18,773 bases of DNA from Candidatus Omnitrophica bacterium CG1_02_40_15. Its GTDB lineage: Bacteria > Omnitrophota > Gorgyraeia > Gorgyraeales > Gorgyraeaceae. The notes beneath the pieces were generated by a model. That model had not been told where the DNA came from and searched no databases. It worked only from the letters and a program-made list of their open reading frames with translations. The DNA is taken from assembly GCA_001871815.1 (NCBI GenBank), contig MNVP01000072.1, positions 1 to 18,773 of the forward strand. Reading direction: 5' to 3'. The translations under genes were made by a program, and so were the position numbers. This document shows, one piece after another, positions 1 to 7,624 of the stretch. Each line of letters begins with the position of its first letter. Position 1 is the first letter of the stretch.

Positions 1-3000
1 AATGGGTATGATGTTACTGTTTCAGCAAGGCCGGAATCTATTGAGAAACTAGCCATGGTAGGTTCTAAGAAAGATAGCGTTAAGGTAATGGAAGGAACTG
101 TTTTTTCAATAGATAATTTAAAACAGTTAATAGCGTTGAATAACACAATATTCCAGATGGCTGGAATGGTAAGTTTGAATATAGATAAAAGGGATTACGG
201 CAGGGCATTGGCAGTCAATGGGTTTTCCCAGGGGTTAATAACAGGCTTGATAAAAAGAGCAAATAGAGAAGGCAAGGTAAGGTTAGTATATCCTTCTACG
301 CAGCGGGTAACTTTGATTTCTGATAGAAAAGATGTGAATGATTGGGTGTATAGAGCTGTAACTGAATTTGATTCAATCTTTGATGGTTTAGCCGGAGCTA
401 ATAATGATGTAAGTGAGCAAGTGATAGGATTTGCAGATAGATTTATAGCAGAAAATCCAATACCGGAAGGAATGAATATTTATGAACTTTCAAAACTTGT
501 GGCTGAACAGTTCATAGAACGCCTTAATAATTCAATAATAGCTAGGATCTCGAATCCTATTGGCGAAGGTTATGATTTATCGCGCGCAACGCCTCGTTCT
601 ATTCTTACGTTAATCGCAGGAGGCATGAGAGAAGAGAAGAATTGGGTTATCTCGCCTATTTACGTTGACGATATGAACATGATATTTATACAGCTGGCTA
701 GATTAGACGAAATGCATCTGGGCCGATATGGCATGTGCGATATCAGGACAGATACGGAGATGACTACACAACAGGCAATTCGAACCATTGCCGGCGAAAT
801 CGGAATTACACAAGGTAGAGTTAATGTTGTTGGGCCTAGCATAGAGTCCCAAATAGGGGCAAATTCGATAAAAGCCCGAGAATTGTTAGGCAGGCATTTT
901 ATTCCTTTTGAAAGCAACGCATTAGGTCAGCTTATTGCTTATGTGGCAAGACAGAGCGGAGCCGGCGCGATACGCGACAACGCCACTTTGTTATCAGGGA
1001 TGAATCCTCCGTGCCTTATAGTTTTTGACATAGGAGGCACTACGACAAGGGTTGGGGTTTCTACTCCAGAAGGTGAATTAATCGGAGATGTTCTTAGGTT
1101 TACAACGCCTAGTTTCAAGACATTTCCTGGGAAAAAAGTAGAGGAACTGCAAGAGTTGCTTCTGGACAGAGTCCGCGAATATGTAAATCTGCTTCAAACA
1201 AGATATCCCGAGTTAAAACTTCAGGATATAGCAATCAGCTTTGCAGGGACAGTTGAAGACGGAGGAATGATTGGGATGGCATATTCGCTTTGGGGTGGAT
1301 TCAGGGGCTATCCGCTGCAGAAGAATCTGGAAGAAAAAATTCCTGGTTCGCGTTTCTATATCACAAACGATGTAGTTAGCGCTTCCTGGAGATATGGCAT
1401 TCTTGAGCGATATAAAGGATATAGGAAAATTTGTGTACTGACCATAAGCACAGGAGTAGGATATAAAATATTTGACATAAGGCATCCAGATCTTGACGAC
1501 CATCATGTTGCGTCATTAGGCCATGTCAAGATAGACGAATCGCCAGATGCGCTTATGTGCGATTGCGGAGAACGAGGCCACTTAGCTGCTTATGCATCCG
1601 GACGGGATGCGGAGAGAAGGATGCGGATGAAAGCAGTTAGTGATTTAGGCGGATTCAGGTCTTCGTATCTTTATGATAAAGCAAGAAAAAAACTTATTAA
1701 TATGCCGCTTGAAAAACGGAAGGAAATACTAAATGACAGAGTTACTGTAGATATCCTTGCAAAACTTACCGCTGAAACACGGGAACATGTCATCAGGTTG
1801 TTGTCATTAGATACTGTATCCGGTGAATATGAGACTTTGTATAGCGCTGAAGAAAAAGATATAGCGCTCGCTATTATTTTAGAGAATTCAGAATTTTCAG
1901 AGGCGATAAATAAGAACGATCCTTTTAGTCTTACGCTTCTTGACGAGATTACGCTGATTTTTGCGGGAGAGCTAATGAAAATCGCTGAAAGCGGGGTTGA
2001 AAAGTTTGTGATTATGGGAGGGTTTGCAGGGGCTATTAAAGAGAATTTCGAGAAATACCTGCTGGGCCATATGAAACGCATAGGGCTTTACACCAGAGAT
2101 AATGAGTATATAGAAAACCTTATTGATTGGGCAGAAGGGGATGATAACGATGGCCTCATCGGGGTTAGTAATATGGTCAGGCTGGATTATGCACAGAAAC
2201 AAAAGGGTTTAAAGGAGAAGATAAAAGCAACTGTGCGCTTGTCAGAAGCCATTGAAATAAAAAATGCTGTGATAGAACAGTTAAGGGAAAATAGAAAAAA
2301 TCTTGGGCTTCCCTCCTTGACACAAGAAGAGGAAATCCTGCTTAACAGGGCGTTTTTGGTGAGTTATAACGCGCATACCCTATTGCCTGATAAGCCGCAG
2401 TTACGATATGACGGAGAGCTGTTTGTGTATCATGTTCTTGATGTGGCCCGATATCTCGTAGAAAAGGCAGGCGTAGTAGATGTGAAACTAATAGCTGCAA
2501 CTTTTCTGCATGATGTTGTTGAGCATACACCTCTTACGGCTGAACAAGTAGAGGCTAACTTTGGGAGGGAAATTCTAAACATAATCCTGGATCTTAGTCA
2601 GGATAGTAAGATACAGCATATGGATTCAAACCAGCTGAGACAATATGGTTTTGATGTAGAAAATATTGCAGAACTTCTCGGCATAGATGATATTGAAAAC
2701 CCTGGCGCCATACAAAGGATAGCTGGTGTTGCAATGAAGATAGAGCATTTTGACAGGTTACTGAATAGGCCTCTCGATAAAAGGAGCAGATTGCTCAAGG
2801 TTGTGGATAATATAATTAATTATTCATCTATTGACCACCTGCCTTTAAGCAGGGTAAAGAAAAGAGAGGTGGCAGAGCTGGAGATTTTTAGATATCTTTC
2901 AAACTCAATAGAAATGCCAGATGTTGTGAAAAAAGATATGGATTACTATGTAAACAAGTTGCTGGAAATGCCTTATCTTGGAGATTCAGCAAAGGCATTT

Positions 3001-5145
3001 GTGGATGGCCAGGAAGCTGATTTTAGAAAGAGTAGAGAAAAAGTAGATACTTCAGGTTTGAATTTAGAACAGATTAGAGTTATGCAGCAGTATTTTCCAG
3101 GATATGGTGCTTCTAGAGAGGCTTGTCAGCCATTTTTTATTCCTACAGGCATAGTTTTTGGGTTTCCATTGGCAGATGAGATTGTTGCCACGCTTGACGA
3201 TATGCAGGGCATTATTTGTGATTTTTTTGGAGAGACTACATCTGATCCTTTAAAAGCCCGTGTATTCTATAAAAATAATCTTGAAAAAAGCCATATAACT
3301 TTGATTGGTTACGGCCATTATTCAGAGTCAATGTTACAAGGCGGGTATCATGAAGCTATGCCAGAAGAGGTCATAGATAATGTAAGAGGCATTCTGGCAC
3401 AATATCCAGGCATTAATATTATCTTTAAAGGTATGCAGATAATGCCTGACGGCACTATTATAGCCAAGGCTCTTGTAAGAAGTGACGAGGTATTCAGGAT
3501 GAGGAAAAGATTATTAAAAACATTCCCTGAAGTGAGGCAGTTTATGTCGCCTATTGTTTATGTAAATCTTGGGCGATTAATAGACACTAACATCAGTAAA
3601 GAAAAGGTGGCAGAATTTAATCAGAAGTACGAGAATCTTGATATAGGTAGCCAGCGGTTTGATGCGGCTGTAGCGCATGATGGGCAAAGACTGCCATTAT
3701 GGAATTTTAATTTCAGACATTACTATAATTCTGTCAGCACACTAGAGGCAAAACATGCTTATTTTAAAAGATTGGCAGATGCCTGTAGGGGACAAAACCC
3801 ATTCAAGGCAACTCTTTATTGCCGTGAACCAACAGGAAAGGTGGTTACTGAAGAGGTTTTGATGCCTTTAGATAGAATATCTGATGAGAAAAAGAATCTC
3901 GCAGAATATATTGCCGTATTAATAAATATTCGCGGTGTTTTAACAGGGGTTTCAGAAATAGGTTTAGAGGTCAGCCATACCGACCTTATCTCTGAAGATG
4001 GCCTTTTAAAAGATGCGCAAGATCTCCTGCAAAGAGATTTTGGCAATACTTACAAAACAGCCAATTTTGGAGAGCCCATAAGATTTAGAAAAGGGAGGTT
4101 TGACAATCAAGGTATACCCGAAGAACCGGATTTTGAAACTGGAGCAATAGATTATAATAAAGGTGAAGCCATTGGCATTGATATAGGCGGGACTAATCTC
4201 AAAATAATTTTTATTAGAGAAGGCAGGTATCTTTTAGAAGAAACAATCCCATTGAGTAGTATTGATGGCAGGATAGGAGATTTTATTCAACGTAAAATAG
4301 AGGAGGTAAATAGGCAATTTGATGCGCGATTATTTCAAATCCCAGTCTATATTACCATTCCAGGACCAGTTAAACCCAATGGCGATATTTTGTATATTAC
4401 CAATCTCGAAAAAGAAAGACCTGGGACAACCGATTCTCTAAAATATCTAAGGGCAAGATTTAGTAATATCCGATTTAAGAATGATGCTAAGACAGCAGCA
4501 TTTTATCAGGTGGTTGAAAACAAAATAGATGGCAATGTGATTTTAAATACTCTCGGAAGCGGCCTTGGCCTTGGTATTGTTGTAGATGGTAAAGTGATTC
4601 TGGGGCCGCAAGAGGCACATATAAAAATATACTTTGATGAGGATGCTTCGTTTCATCAAGGTTTTGAAATGAAGGGCGATATAGAGTCATATGCAAGTTC
4701 ATATTTTGTTGTACGTAGAGCTGGAGAATTAGCGGAAGAATTCAAGGTTTCGCTTCCAGAAGGTGATATCACCCCGAAGATGGTAGCAGACTGGCTTTCA
4801 GGGCCGGAAGTAGATAACCTTGCTAAAATCGCAGAGCAGGTTTACAAAGAATATGGACAGCATCTCAGCGTGCTTTATCAGGAAATTTGCCGTGTAACCG
4901 GGATTAAGAAATGGACTGTGATTTATACTGGAGGCATTGCTACAGGGCGCTCTGTAGAAAAAGTTATAGAAGGGGCGCGCGAAGGCTTAAAAAAACGCTC
5001 TGATATAAATATTGATATTAAGGTTGGAAAAGATGCGCCTTATTCAGGTGCACTTGGATCAGTGTATCTGAGCATCATGGAACAGCACATTAATTTTAGT
5101 TTAGAACAGCGACTTTTGTCTAAAGAGGTTTTGTCTAATCTGTGA
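1..5145 (+). CDS. Giant multidomain protein, ROK / SpoT-like HD / ROK (5' end outside window)
   Basis: The frame is open from the first base with no stop, so the visible 1714 codons are only the C-terminal part; the ATG at 55 is internal. The first third is unrecognised. A first ROK domain (nt ~1009-2190) has the phosphate-binding motif FDIGGTTT, an ND pair (Asp at 1369) and a zinc-like segment CDCGERGH in which the usual third Cys is His. A RelA/SpoT-like HD domain follows (nt ~2290-2960) with a conserved His at 2431 and LHDVVEHT at 2506. Nt ~3140-3570 resembles a degenerate 2H phosphoesterase (SHITLIGYG, later YVNLGRL). A second ROK domain (nt ~4160-5100) has IDIGGTNLK, KNDA (Asp at 4483), LGSGLGLGI and YTGGIA, but no zinc cysteines. 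ROK proteins are sugar kinases or repressors. A sugar-sensing or phosphotransfer role is inference only; substrate and location are unknown. Confidence 0.85.
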   Translation, partial: NGYDVTVSARPESIEKLAMVGSKKDSVKVMEGTVFSIDNLKQLIALNNTIFQMAGMVSLNIDKRDYGRALAVNGFSQGLITGLIKRANREGKVRLVYPSTQRVTLISDRKDVNDWVYRAVTEFDSIFDGLAGANNDVSEQVIGFADRFIAENPIPEGMNIYELSKLVAEQFIERLNNSIIARISNPIGEGYDLSRATPRSILTLIAGGMREEKNWVISPIYVDDMNMIFIQLARLDEMHLGRYGMCDIRTDTEMTTQQAIRTIAGEIGITQGRVNVVGPSIESQIGANSIKARELLGRHFIPFESNALGQLIAYVARQSGAGAIRDNATLLSGMNPPCLIVFDIGGTTTRVGVSTPEGELIGDVLRFTTPSFKTFPGKKVEELQELLLDRVREYVNLLQTRYPELKLQDIAISFAGTVEDGGMIGMAYSLWGGFRGYPLQKNLEEKIPGSRFYITNDVVSASWRYGILERYKGYRKICVLTISTGVGYKIFDIRHPDLDDHHVASLGHVKIDESPDALMCDCGERGHLAAYASGRDAERRMRMKAVSDLGGFRSSYLYDKARKKLINMPLEKRKEILNDRVTVDILAKLTAETREHVIRLLSLDTVSGEYETLYSAEEKDIALAIILENSEFSEAINKNDPFSLTLLDEITLIFAGELMKIAESGVEKFVIMGGFAGAIKENFEKYLLGHMKRIGLYTRDNEYIENLIDWAEGDDNDGLIGVSNMVRLDYAQKQKGLKEKIKATVRLSEAIEIKNAVIEQLRENRKNLGLPSLTQEEEILLNRAFLVSYNAHTLLPDKPQLRYDGELFVYHVLDVARYLVEKAGVVDVKLIAATFLHDVVEHTPLTAEQVEANFGREILNIILDLSQDSKIQHMDSNQLRQYGFDVENIAELLGIDDIENPGAIQRIAGVAMKIEHFDRLLNRPLDKRSRLLKVVDNIINYSSIDHLPLSRVKKREVAELEIFRYLSNSIEMPDVVKKDMDYYVNKLLEMPYLGDSAKAFVDGQEADFRKSREKVDTSGLNLEQIRVMQQYFPGYGASREACQPFFIPTGIVFGFPLADEIVATLDDMQGIICDFFGETTSDPLKARVFYKNNLEKSHITLIGYGHYSESMLQGGYHEAMPEEVIDNVRGILAQYPGINIIFKGMQIMPDGTIIAKALVRSDEVFRMRKRLLKTFPEVRQFMSPIVYVNLGRLIDTNISKEKVAEFNQKYENLDIGSQRFDAAVAHDGQRLPLWNFNFRHYYNSVSTLEAKHAYFKRLADACRGQNPFKATLYCREPTGKVVTEEVLMPLDRISDEKKNLAEYIAVLINIRGVLTGVSEIGLEVSHTDLISEDGLLKDAQDLLQRDFGNTYKTANFGEPIRFRKGRFDNQGIPEEPDFETGAIDYNKGEAIGIDIGGTNLKIIFIREGRYLLEETIPLSSIDGRIGDFIQRKIEEVNRQFDARLFQIPVYITIPGPVKPNGDILYITNLEKERPGTTDSLKYLRARFSNIRFKNDAKTAAFYQVVENKIDGNVILNTLGSGLGLGIVVDGKVILGPQEAHIKIYFDEDASFHQGFEMKGDIESYASSYFVVRRAGELAEEFKVSLPEGDITPKMVADWLSGPEVDNLAKIAEQVYKEYGQHLSVLYQEICRVTGIKKWTVIYTGGIATGRSVEKVIEGAREGLKKRSDINIDIKVGKDAPYSGALGSVYLSIMEQHINFSLEQRLLSKEVLSNL

Positions 5146-5270
5146 GTCAAAGAATAAGATTTTTTCAAGGCCTTTTCCTCAGGATGACTGGTTTCTGTGA
5201 AAGTATTGACATGCTTAGTCAAGCTGTAAAACAAGCAGTTGCCGCTTGATATTTGTAGCTACATCAAAAG

Positions 5271-5294
5271 GCCTGATTGTTTTTTAATCAAGGC
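5271..5294 (+). promoter_or_regulatory. Possible hairpin over the ribosome-binding site of the radical SAM gene
   Basis: GCCTGATT can pair with AATC(A)AGGC across a T-rich loop. The 3' arm contains the AAGG that would be the weak Shine-Dalgarno site 7 bases before the ATG at 5301. Folding would mask it. The stem is short with one bulge, so chance is possible. Confidence 0.25.
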
Positions 5295-5300
5295 AGAGCC

Positions 5301-6749
5301 ATGAGAAAAATGCATAAAAAGATAAATATAGTATTAATATTCATGCTAATGTCAGTGTTTGCAGCATTAGATGCGGGATATGCCCTTAGGCCGCCTTCTC
5401 AGTTTAATGAGCAAAAGCCTCGTCAAAATCATTTTGAGTATATTATGAAGAGATTAACCTCTGATAGATTTTCAATAATAGATGATGATAGAAACCATGC
5501 GGCTGAGAAGATTTTGAAAAGATTTGCTGAAGGATATCTTCCAGATACAATGCCATATCAAATTCAACTTGACTTGACAGCATTTTGCCCCACTTGGAAT
5601 AGAGTTTTAAAAACTGGTCAAGGGTCTAAAGATTGTAGAAATTGTTCATTTCCGGAAAAATCAAATTTACATGTGAATATTGATGTGTTGTTGGAGCTGT
5701 TGCAGTATTTTGAAAAAAATGGCGGCAGATCTGTTTTTGTAACCGGCGGCGGAGAGCCTGGGGCTTATAAGAATTGGCACGATTTATTTCTTTTCTTAGC
5801 TGACTCTACATTAGGACTAACATTAAATACAAATGGACTTTTTGTAAGACGGTTAGAACTAGAATATAAAAAAGGTTATTCTGATATTCTACGCAAGGTA
5901 TTTTCTGAAGACAAAGAACCAGCGGTTATCAGCATTTCTATACATGATGAAACAGGATATAGAGCGGCAGAAAAACTAAATGTTTTAAGAAATGAGCTCG
6001 GGCTCAATATTATTATTAGAAATACTTTTATGGTGCATGCAGATACAAAACCAGAAGAGCTTTTTGAGTTTATAGAAAAAAGCGAACGCTCAGGAGCTGA
6101 TTTGGCAGTATTTAAGCCAGAGCATGTATTTATGTACGGAGAAAGGATGTTTAATACCAATGAACAGGCGTTTGAGATCATAAGAGATTTGGTTATAAAG
6201 CAAGAAAATATCAATAAAGGGGTCCCAGAGTATGGACATCAATATAATATAGTTATTCAAGCCATGAGGCCGAACAGGTTATCCGGTCTTTTTGAAAATA
6301 CAAGAAGCATGATTAGGAGTTTAATAAGAGATGGCAATGATCCGCTTTGCTTGGGGCCTTTGTGCAATTTTTATGTAAATTCACGGTTCTCTTGGGGGAT
6401 GTGCTGTGATACTAAAGACATTGGAATGGGCAGTGTTCCTGCGGAAGTATTTGGAACTGGAATCCCACAGCGCCCAGAAGATTATTATATAGAAGCAATG
6501 TGGGGCATAATTAAATTGGATCCGCAACACTGTATTACTGGTTGTGGTTTTATGGAGCCAAATTTTAGGTTTCCATCAGAGCTTAAATTGGGTTATTTGG
6601 TCAAAGAGCTTAAGTTGTTACGAGCTAAATATCGCAAGGGAGAAATGTCAGAAGTTGAAATCAAAGAAAGACTAAGAAATTTCTTTAAATTAACCAGTGC
6701 TCCTGTAGAAACCATGCCTAATTTAAAAAATCATGGAAGCAGTATATAA
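5301..6749 (+). CDS. Radical SAM protein with N-terminal signal/anchor segment
   Basis: This 482-residue protein is started at the ATG at 5301 rather than the TTG eight codons upstream, because only the ATG has an AAGG upstream and gives a normal signal-peptide layout: MRKMHKK, then a hydrophobic stretch to about residue 24, then AGYALRPPSQF. The core has Cys96, Cys112 and Cys115, an expanded C-x15-C-x2-C version of the radical SAM cluster motif, followed by TGGGEPG near residue 150, the SAM-binding GGEP element. The C-terminal part has more cysteines (CLGPLC, MCCDT, HCITGCG), resembling the auxiliary-cluster regions of SPASM/twitch enzymes. Radical SAM enzymes cleave S-adenosylmethionine to start radical chemistry; the substrate here is unknown. 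An export-type N terminus is odd for an oxygen-sensitive Fe-S enzyme that is normally cytoplasmic. It lies 155 bases downstream of the giant gene and may share its transcript. Confidence 0.8.
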   Translation: MRKMHKKINIVLIFMLMSVFAALDAGYALRPPSQFNEQKPRQNHFEYIMKRLTSDRFSIIDDDRNHAAEKILKRFAEGYLPDTMPYQIQLDLTAFCPTWNRVLKTGQGSKDCRNCSFPEKSNLHVNIDVLLELLQYFEKNGGRSVFVTGGGEPGAYKNWHDLFLFLADSTLGLTLNTNGLFVRRLELEYKKGYSDILRKVFSEDKEPAVISISIHDETGYRAAEKLNVLRNELGLNIIIRNTFMVHADTKPEELFEFIEKSERSGADLAVFKPEHVFMYGERMFNTNEQAFEIIRDLVIKQENINKGVPEYGHQYNIVIQAMRPNRLSGLFENTRSMIRSLIRDGNDPLCLGPLCNFYVNSRFSWGMCCDTKDIGMGSVPAEVFGTGIPQRPEDYYIEAMWGIIKLDPQHCITGCGFMEPNFRFPSELKLGYLVKELKLLRAKYRKGEMSEVEIKERLRNFFKLTSAPVETMPNLKNHGSSI

Positions 6750-6812
6750 GTATAAAGACACAAAGTTAAATCTATATAGCATGATTTGGAATGATTTGAA
6801 TTCATTTTTCTC

Positions 6813-6842
6813 TTGACAGGCTTTCACAGGATGTAGTATATT
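6813..6842 (+). promoter_or_regulatory. Sigma-70-type promoter for the rimP-nusA-infB operon
   Basis: TTGACA, an 18-base spacer and TATATT give a near-consensus promoter in a 222-base gap, about 130 bases before rimP. It is the best promoter-like sequence I saw in the window and probably drives the genes that follow. Confidence 0.7.
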
Positions 6843-6877
6843 ATAAGCATCTCTATGAAAGGGGGATTGTGATTTTT

Positions 6878-6905
6878 AAGTGGGTGTAGCATGCCCGCTT
6901 TTTTT
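6878..6905 (+). terminator. Leader hairpin plus T-run upstream of rimP (possible attenuator)
   Basis: AAGTGGGT pairs with GCCCGCTT (two G-T pairs) around a 7-base loop and runs into seven Ts, the form of an intrinsic terminator. It lies about 40 bases after the promoter -10 box and before the first gene, so it would stop transcripts that have not yet reached rimP. Attenuators ahead of rimP/nusA operons are known in other bacteria, and NusA itself affects termination at such hairpins. Feedback by NusA is inference. Confidence 0.55.
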
Positions 6906-6917
6906 GTTTGTATAACC

Positions 6918-6963
6918 TGTCCAGCTGCGTAGGCTGGAAGCTTCCAGCCTACGCAGCTGGACA
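6918..6963 (+). repeat. Perfect 46-base palindrome before rimP
   Basis: Two 23-base arms with no spacer meet at AAGCTT. The right arm ends 8 bases before the rimP start codon, so the element fills the space up to the ribosome-binding site. No T-run follows, so it does not look like a terminator. In RNA it would form a very stable hairpin beside the start. Confidence 0.9.
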
Positions 6964-6971
6964 AGAGAAGA

Positions 6972-7475
6972 ATGATAGATAAGATTAAAGAAATTATAAT
7001 ATCTATCTTGCAAGAAGAAAATGCCGAACTTGTTGAGATTATCTATAAGAGAGAAGCTGGCAGGCAAGTATTGCGTATCTTAGCAGATAAGGAAGGCGGT
7101 ATTAAGCTTGCAGATTGCGCGAGGCTGAATGAGAGAATAAGCCAGGTTCTGGACGAGCGAGATATTATACAGGAAAGTTATGTTATTGAAGTGGATTCAC
7201 CAGGCATTGACAGGCCGTTTAAAACAAAAAGAGATTACGAGAGGGCTATTGGAAGGCTTGTCAGGGTGACATTGAGCGAAAGGATACAGGATAAAAAGGA
7301 ATACGTTGCTAGATTAGAAGAAGTATCTGATATGGGCGTGAAAATAGATGTTCACCCCGTTAGAGATAACCGCCGGCTAAAGCCAACCGCTTTCTCTAAC
7401 GGGGTAAAGAAAAAAGGCATTATAGAAATACCGTTTGGGAAAATTTTTAGAGCAAGAGAAGAGGTAGAGTTTTAA
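6972..7475 (+). CDS. rimP: Ribosome maturation factor RimP
   Basis: RimP assists late assembly of the 30S ribosomal subunit in the cytoplasm. The protein has 167 residues, slightly longer than the usual ~150. It shows the N-terminal alpha/beta domain with the family signature VDSPGIDRP at residues 75-82 and the C-terminal SH3-like domain ending in IFRAREEVEF. The extra length is explained by an in-frame palindrome that adds about 18 residues (HPVRDNRRLKPTAFSNGVK) in a loop between two SH3 strands. The start is ATG with GAGAAG just upstream, unusually close (1 base). Position ahead of nusA and infB is the standard bacterial arrangement and supports the call. Confidence 0.9.
   Translation: MIDKIKEIIISILQEENAELVEIIYKREAGRQVLRILADKEGGIKLADCARLNERISQVLDERDIIQESYVIEVDSPGIDRPFKTKRDYERAIGRLVRVTLSERIQDKKEYVARLEEVSDMGVKIDVHPVRDNRRLKPTAFSNGVKKKGIIEIPFGKIFRAREEVEF
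7354..7405 (+). repeat. In-frame palindromic element inside rimP
   Basis: ACCCCGTTAGAGA and its exact complement TCTCTAACGGGGT form 13-base arms around a 26-base centre that holds a small GGCT-AA-AGCC hairpin. The element stays in frame and encodes a basic, Pro-containing peptide that RimP proteins normally lack. It resembles the protein-coding palindromic elements (RPE) described in Rickettsia, in behaviour rather than in sequence. Confidence 0.85.
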
Positions 7476-7494
7476 TGCATGCTATCGCTGAACT

Positions 7495-7596
7495 ACGCGG
7501 AACATAACGCAGAACAACGCTGAAACTCAGGTATAGTTTCCGCATTTTTCCGCGTCCCGCCAAAGTAACAGTGGCGGGCTTCCGCATATTTCCGCG
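7495..7596 (+). repeat. Compound inverted/direct repeat between rimP and nusA
   Basis: The 149-base gap holds several related pieces. ACGCGGAA (7495) is complementary to TTCCGCGT (7548). TCCGCATTTTTCCGCG (7539-7554) is repeated with one change at 7581-7596. Between the two copies is a CCCGCC / GGCGGG hairpin (7556-7561 with 7573-7578). The whole looks like two repeat types, one placed inside the other. No coding role is seen. Confidence 0.65.
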
Positions 7597-7611
7597 ATTA
7601 ACAACGCGAGC

Positions 7612-7617
7612 AAGGGG
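7612..7617 (+). promoter_or_regulatory. Shine-Dalgarno site that fixes the nusA start
   Basis: AAGGGG lies 7 bases before the ATG at 7625. The longer reading frame from the GTG at 7571 would begin inside the repeat and has no such site, so the ATG is preferred. Confidence 0.75.
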
Positions 7618-7624
7618 TGTGATA

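Noticed and set aside
1671..2081. Minus-strand open frame opposite the giant gene
   Set aside because: Ser/Phe-rich composition typical of an antisense shadow; the plus-strand frame shows ROK motifs across it.
5206..5232. TTGACA upstream of the radical SAM gene as a promoter
   Set aside because: No -10-like hexamer at 16-18 bases; the best match, TAAAAC, is at 15 bases and poor.
6790..6810. Weak hairpin AATGA/TCATT plus T-run as a terminator after the radical SAM gene
   Set aside because: Only five AT-rich pairs with a 7-base loop; too weak to claim.
6918..6963. Palindrome as an intrinsic terminator
   Set aside because: No T-run follows, and it lies directly before the first gene's start codon.
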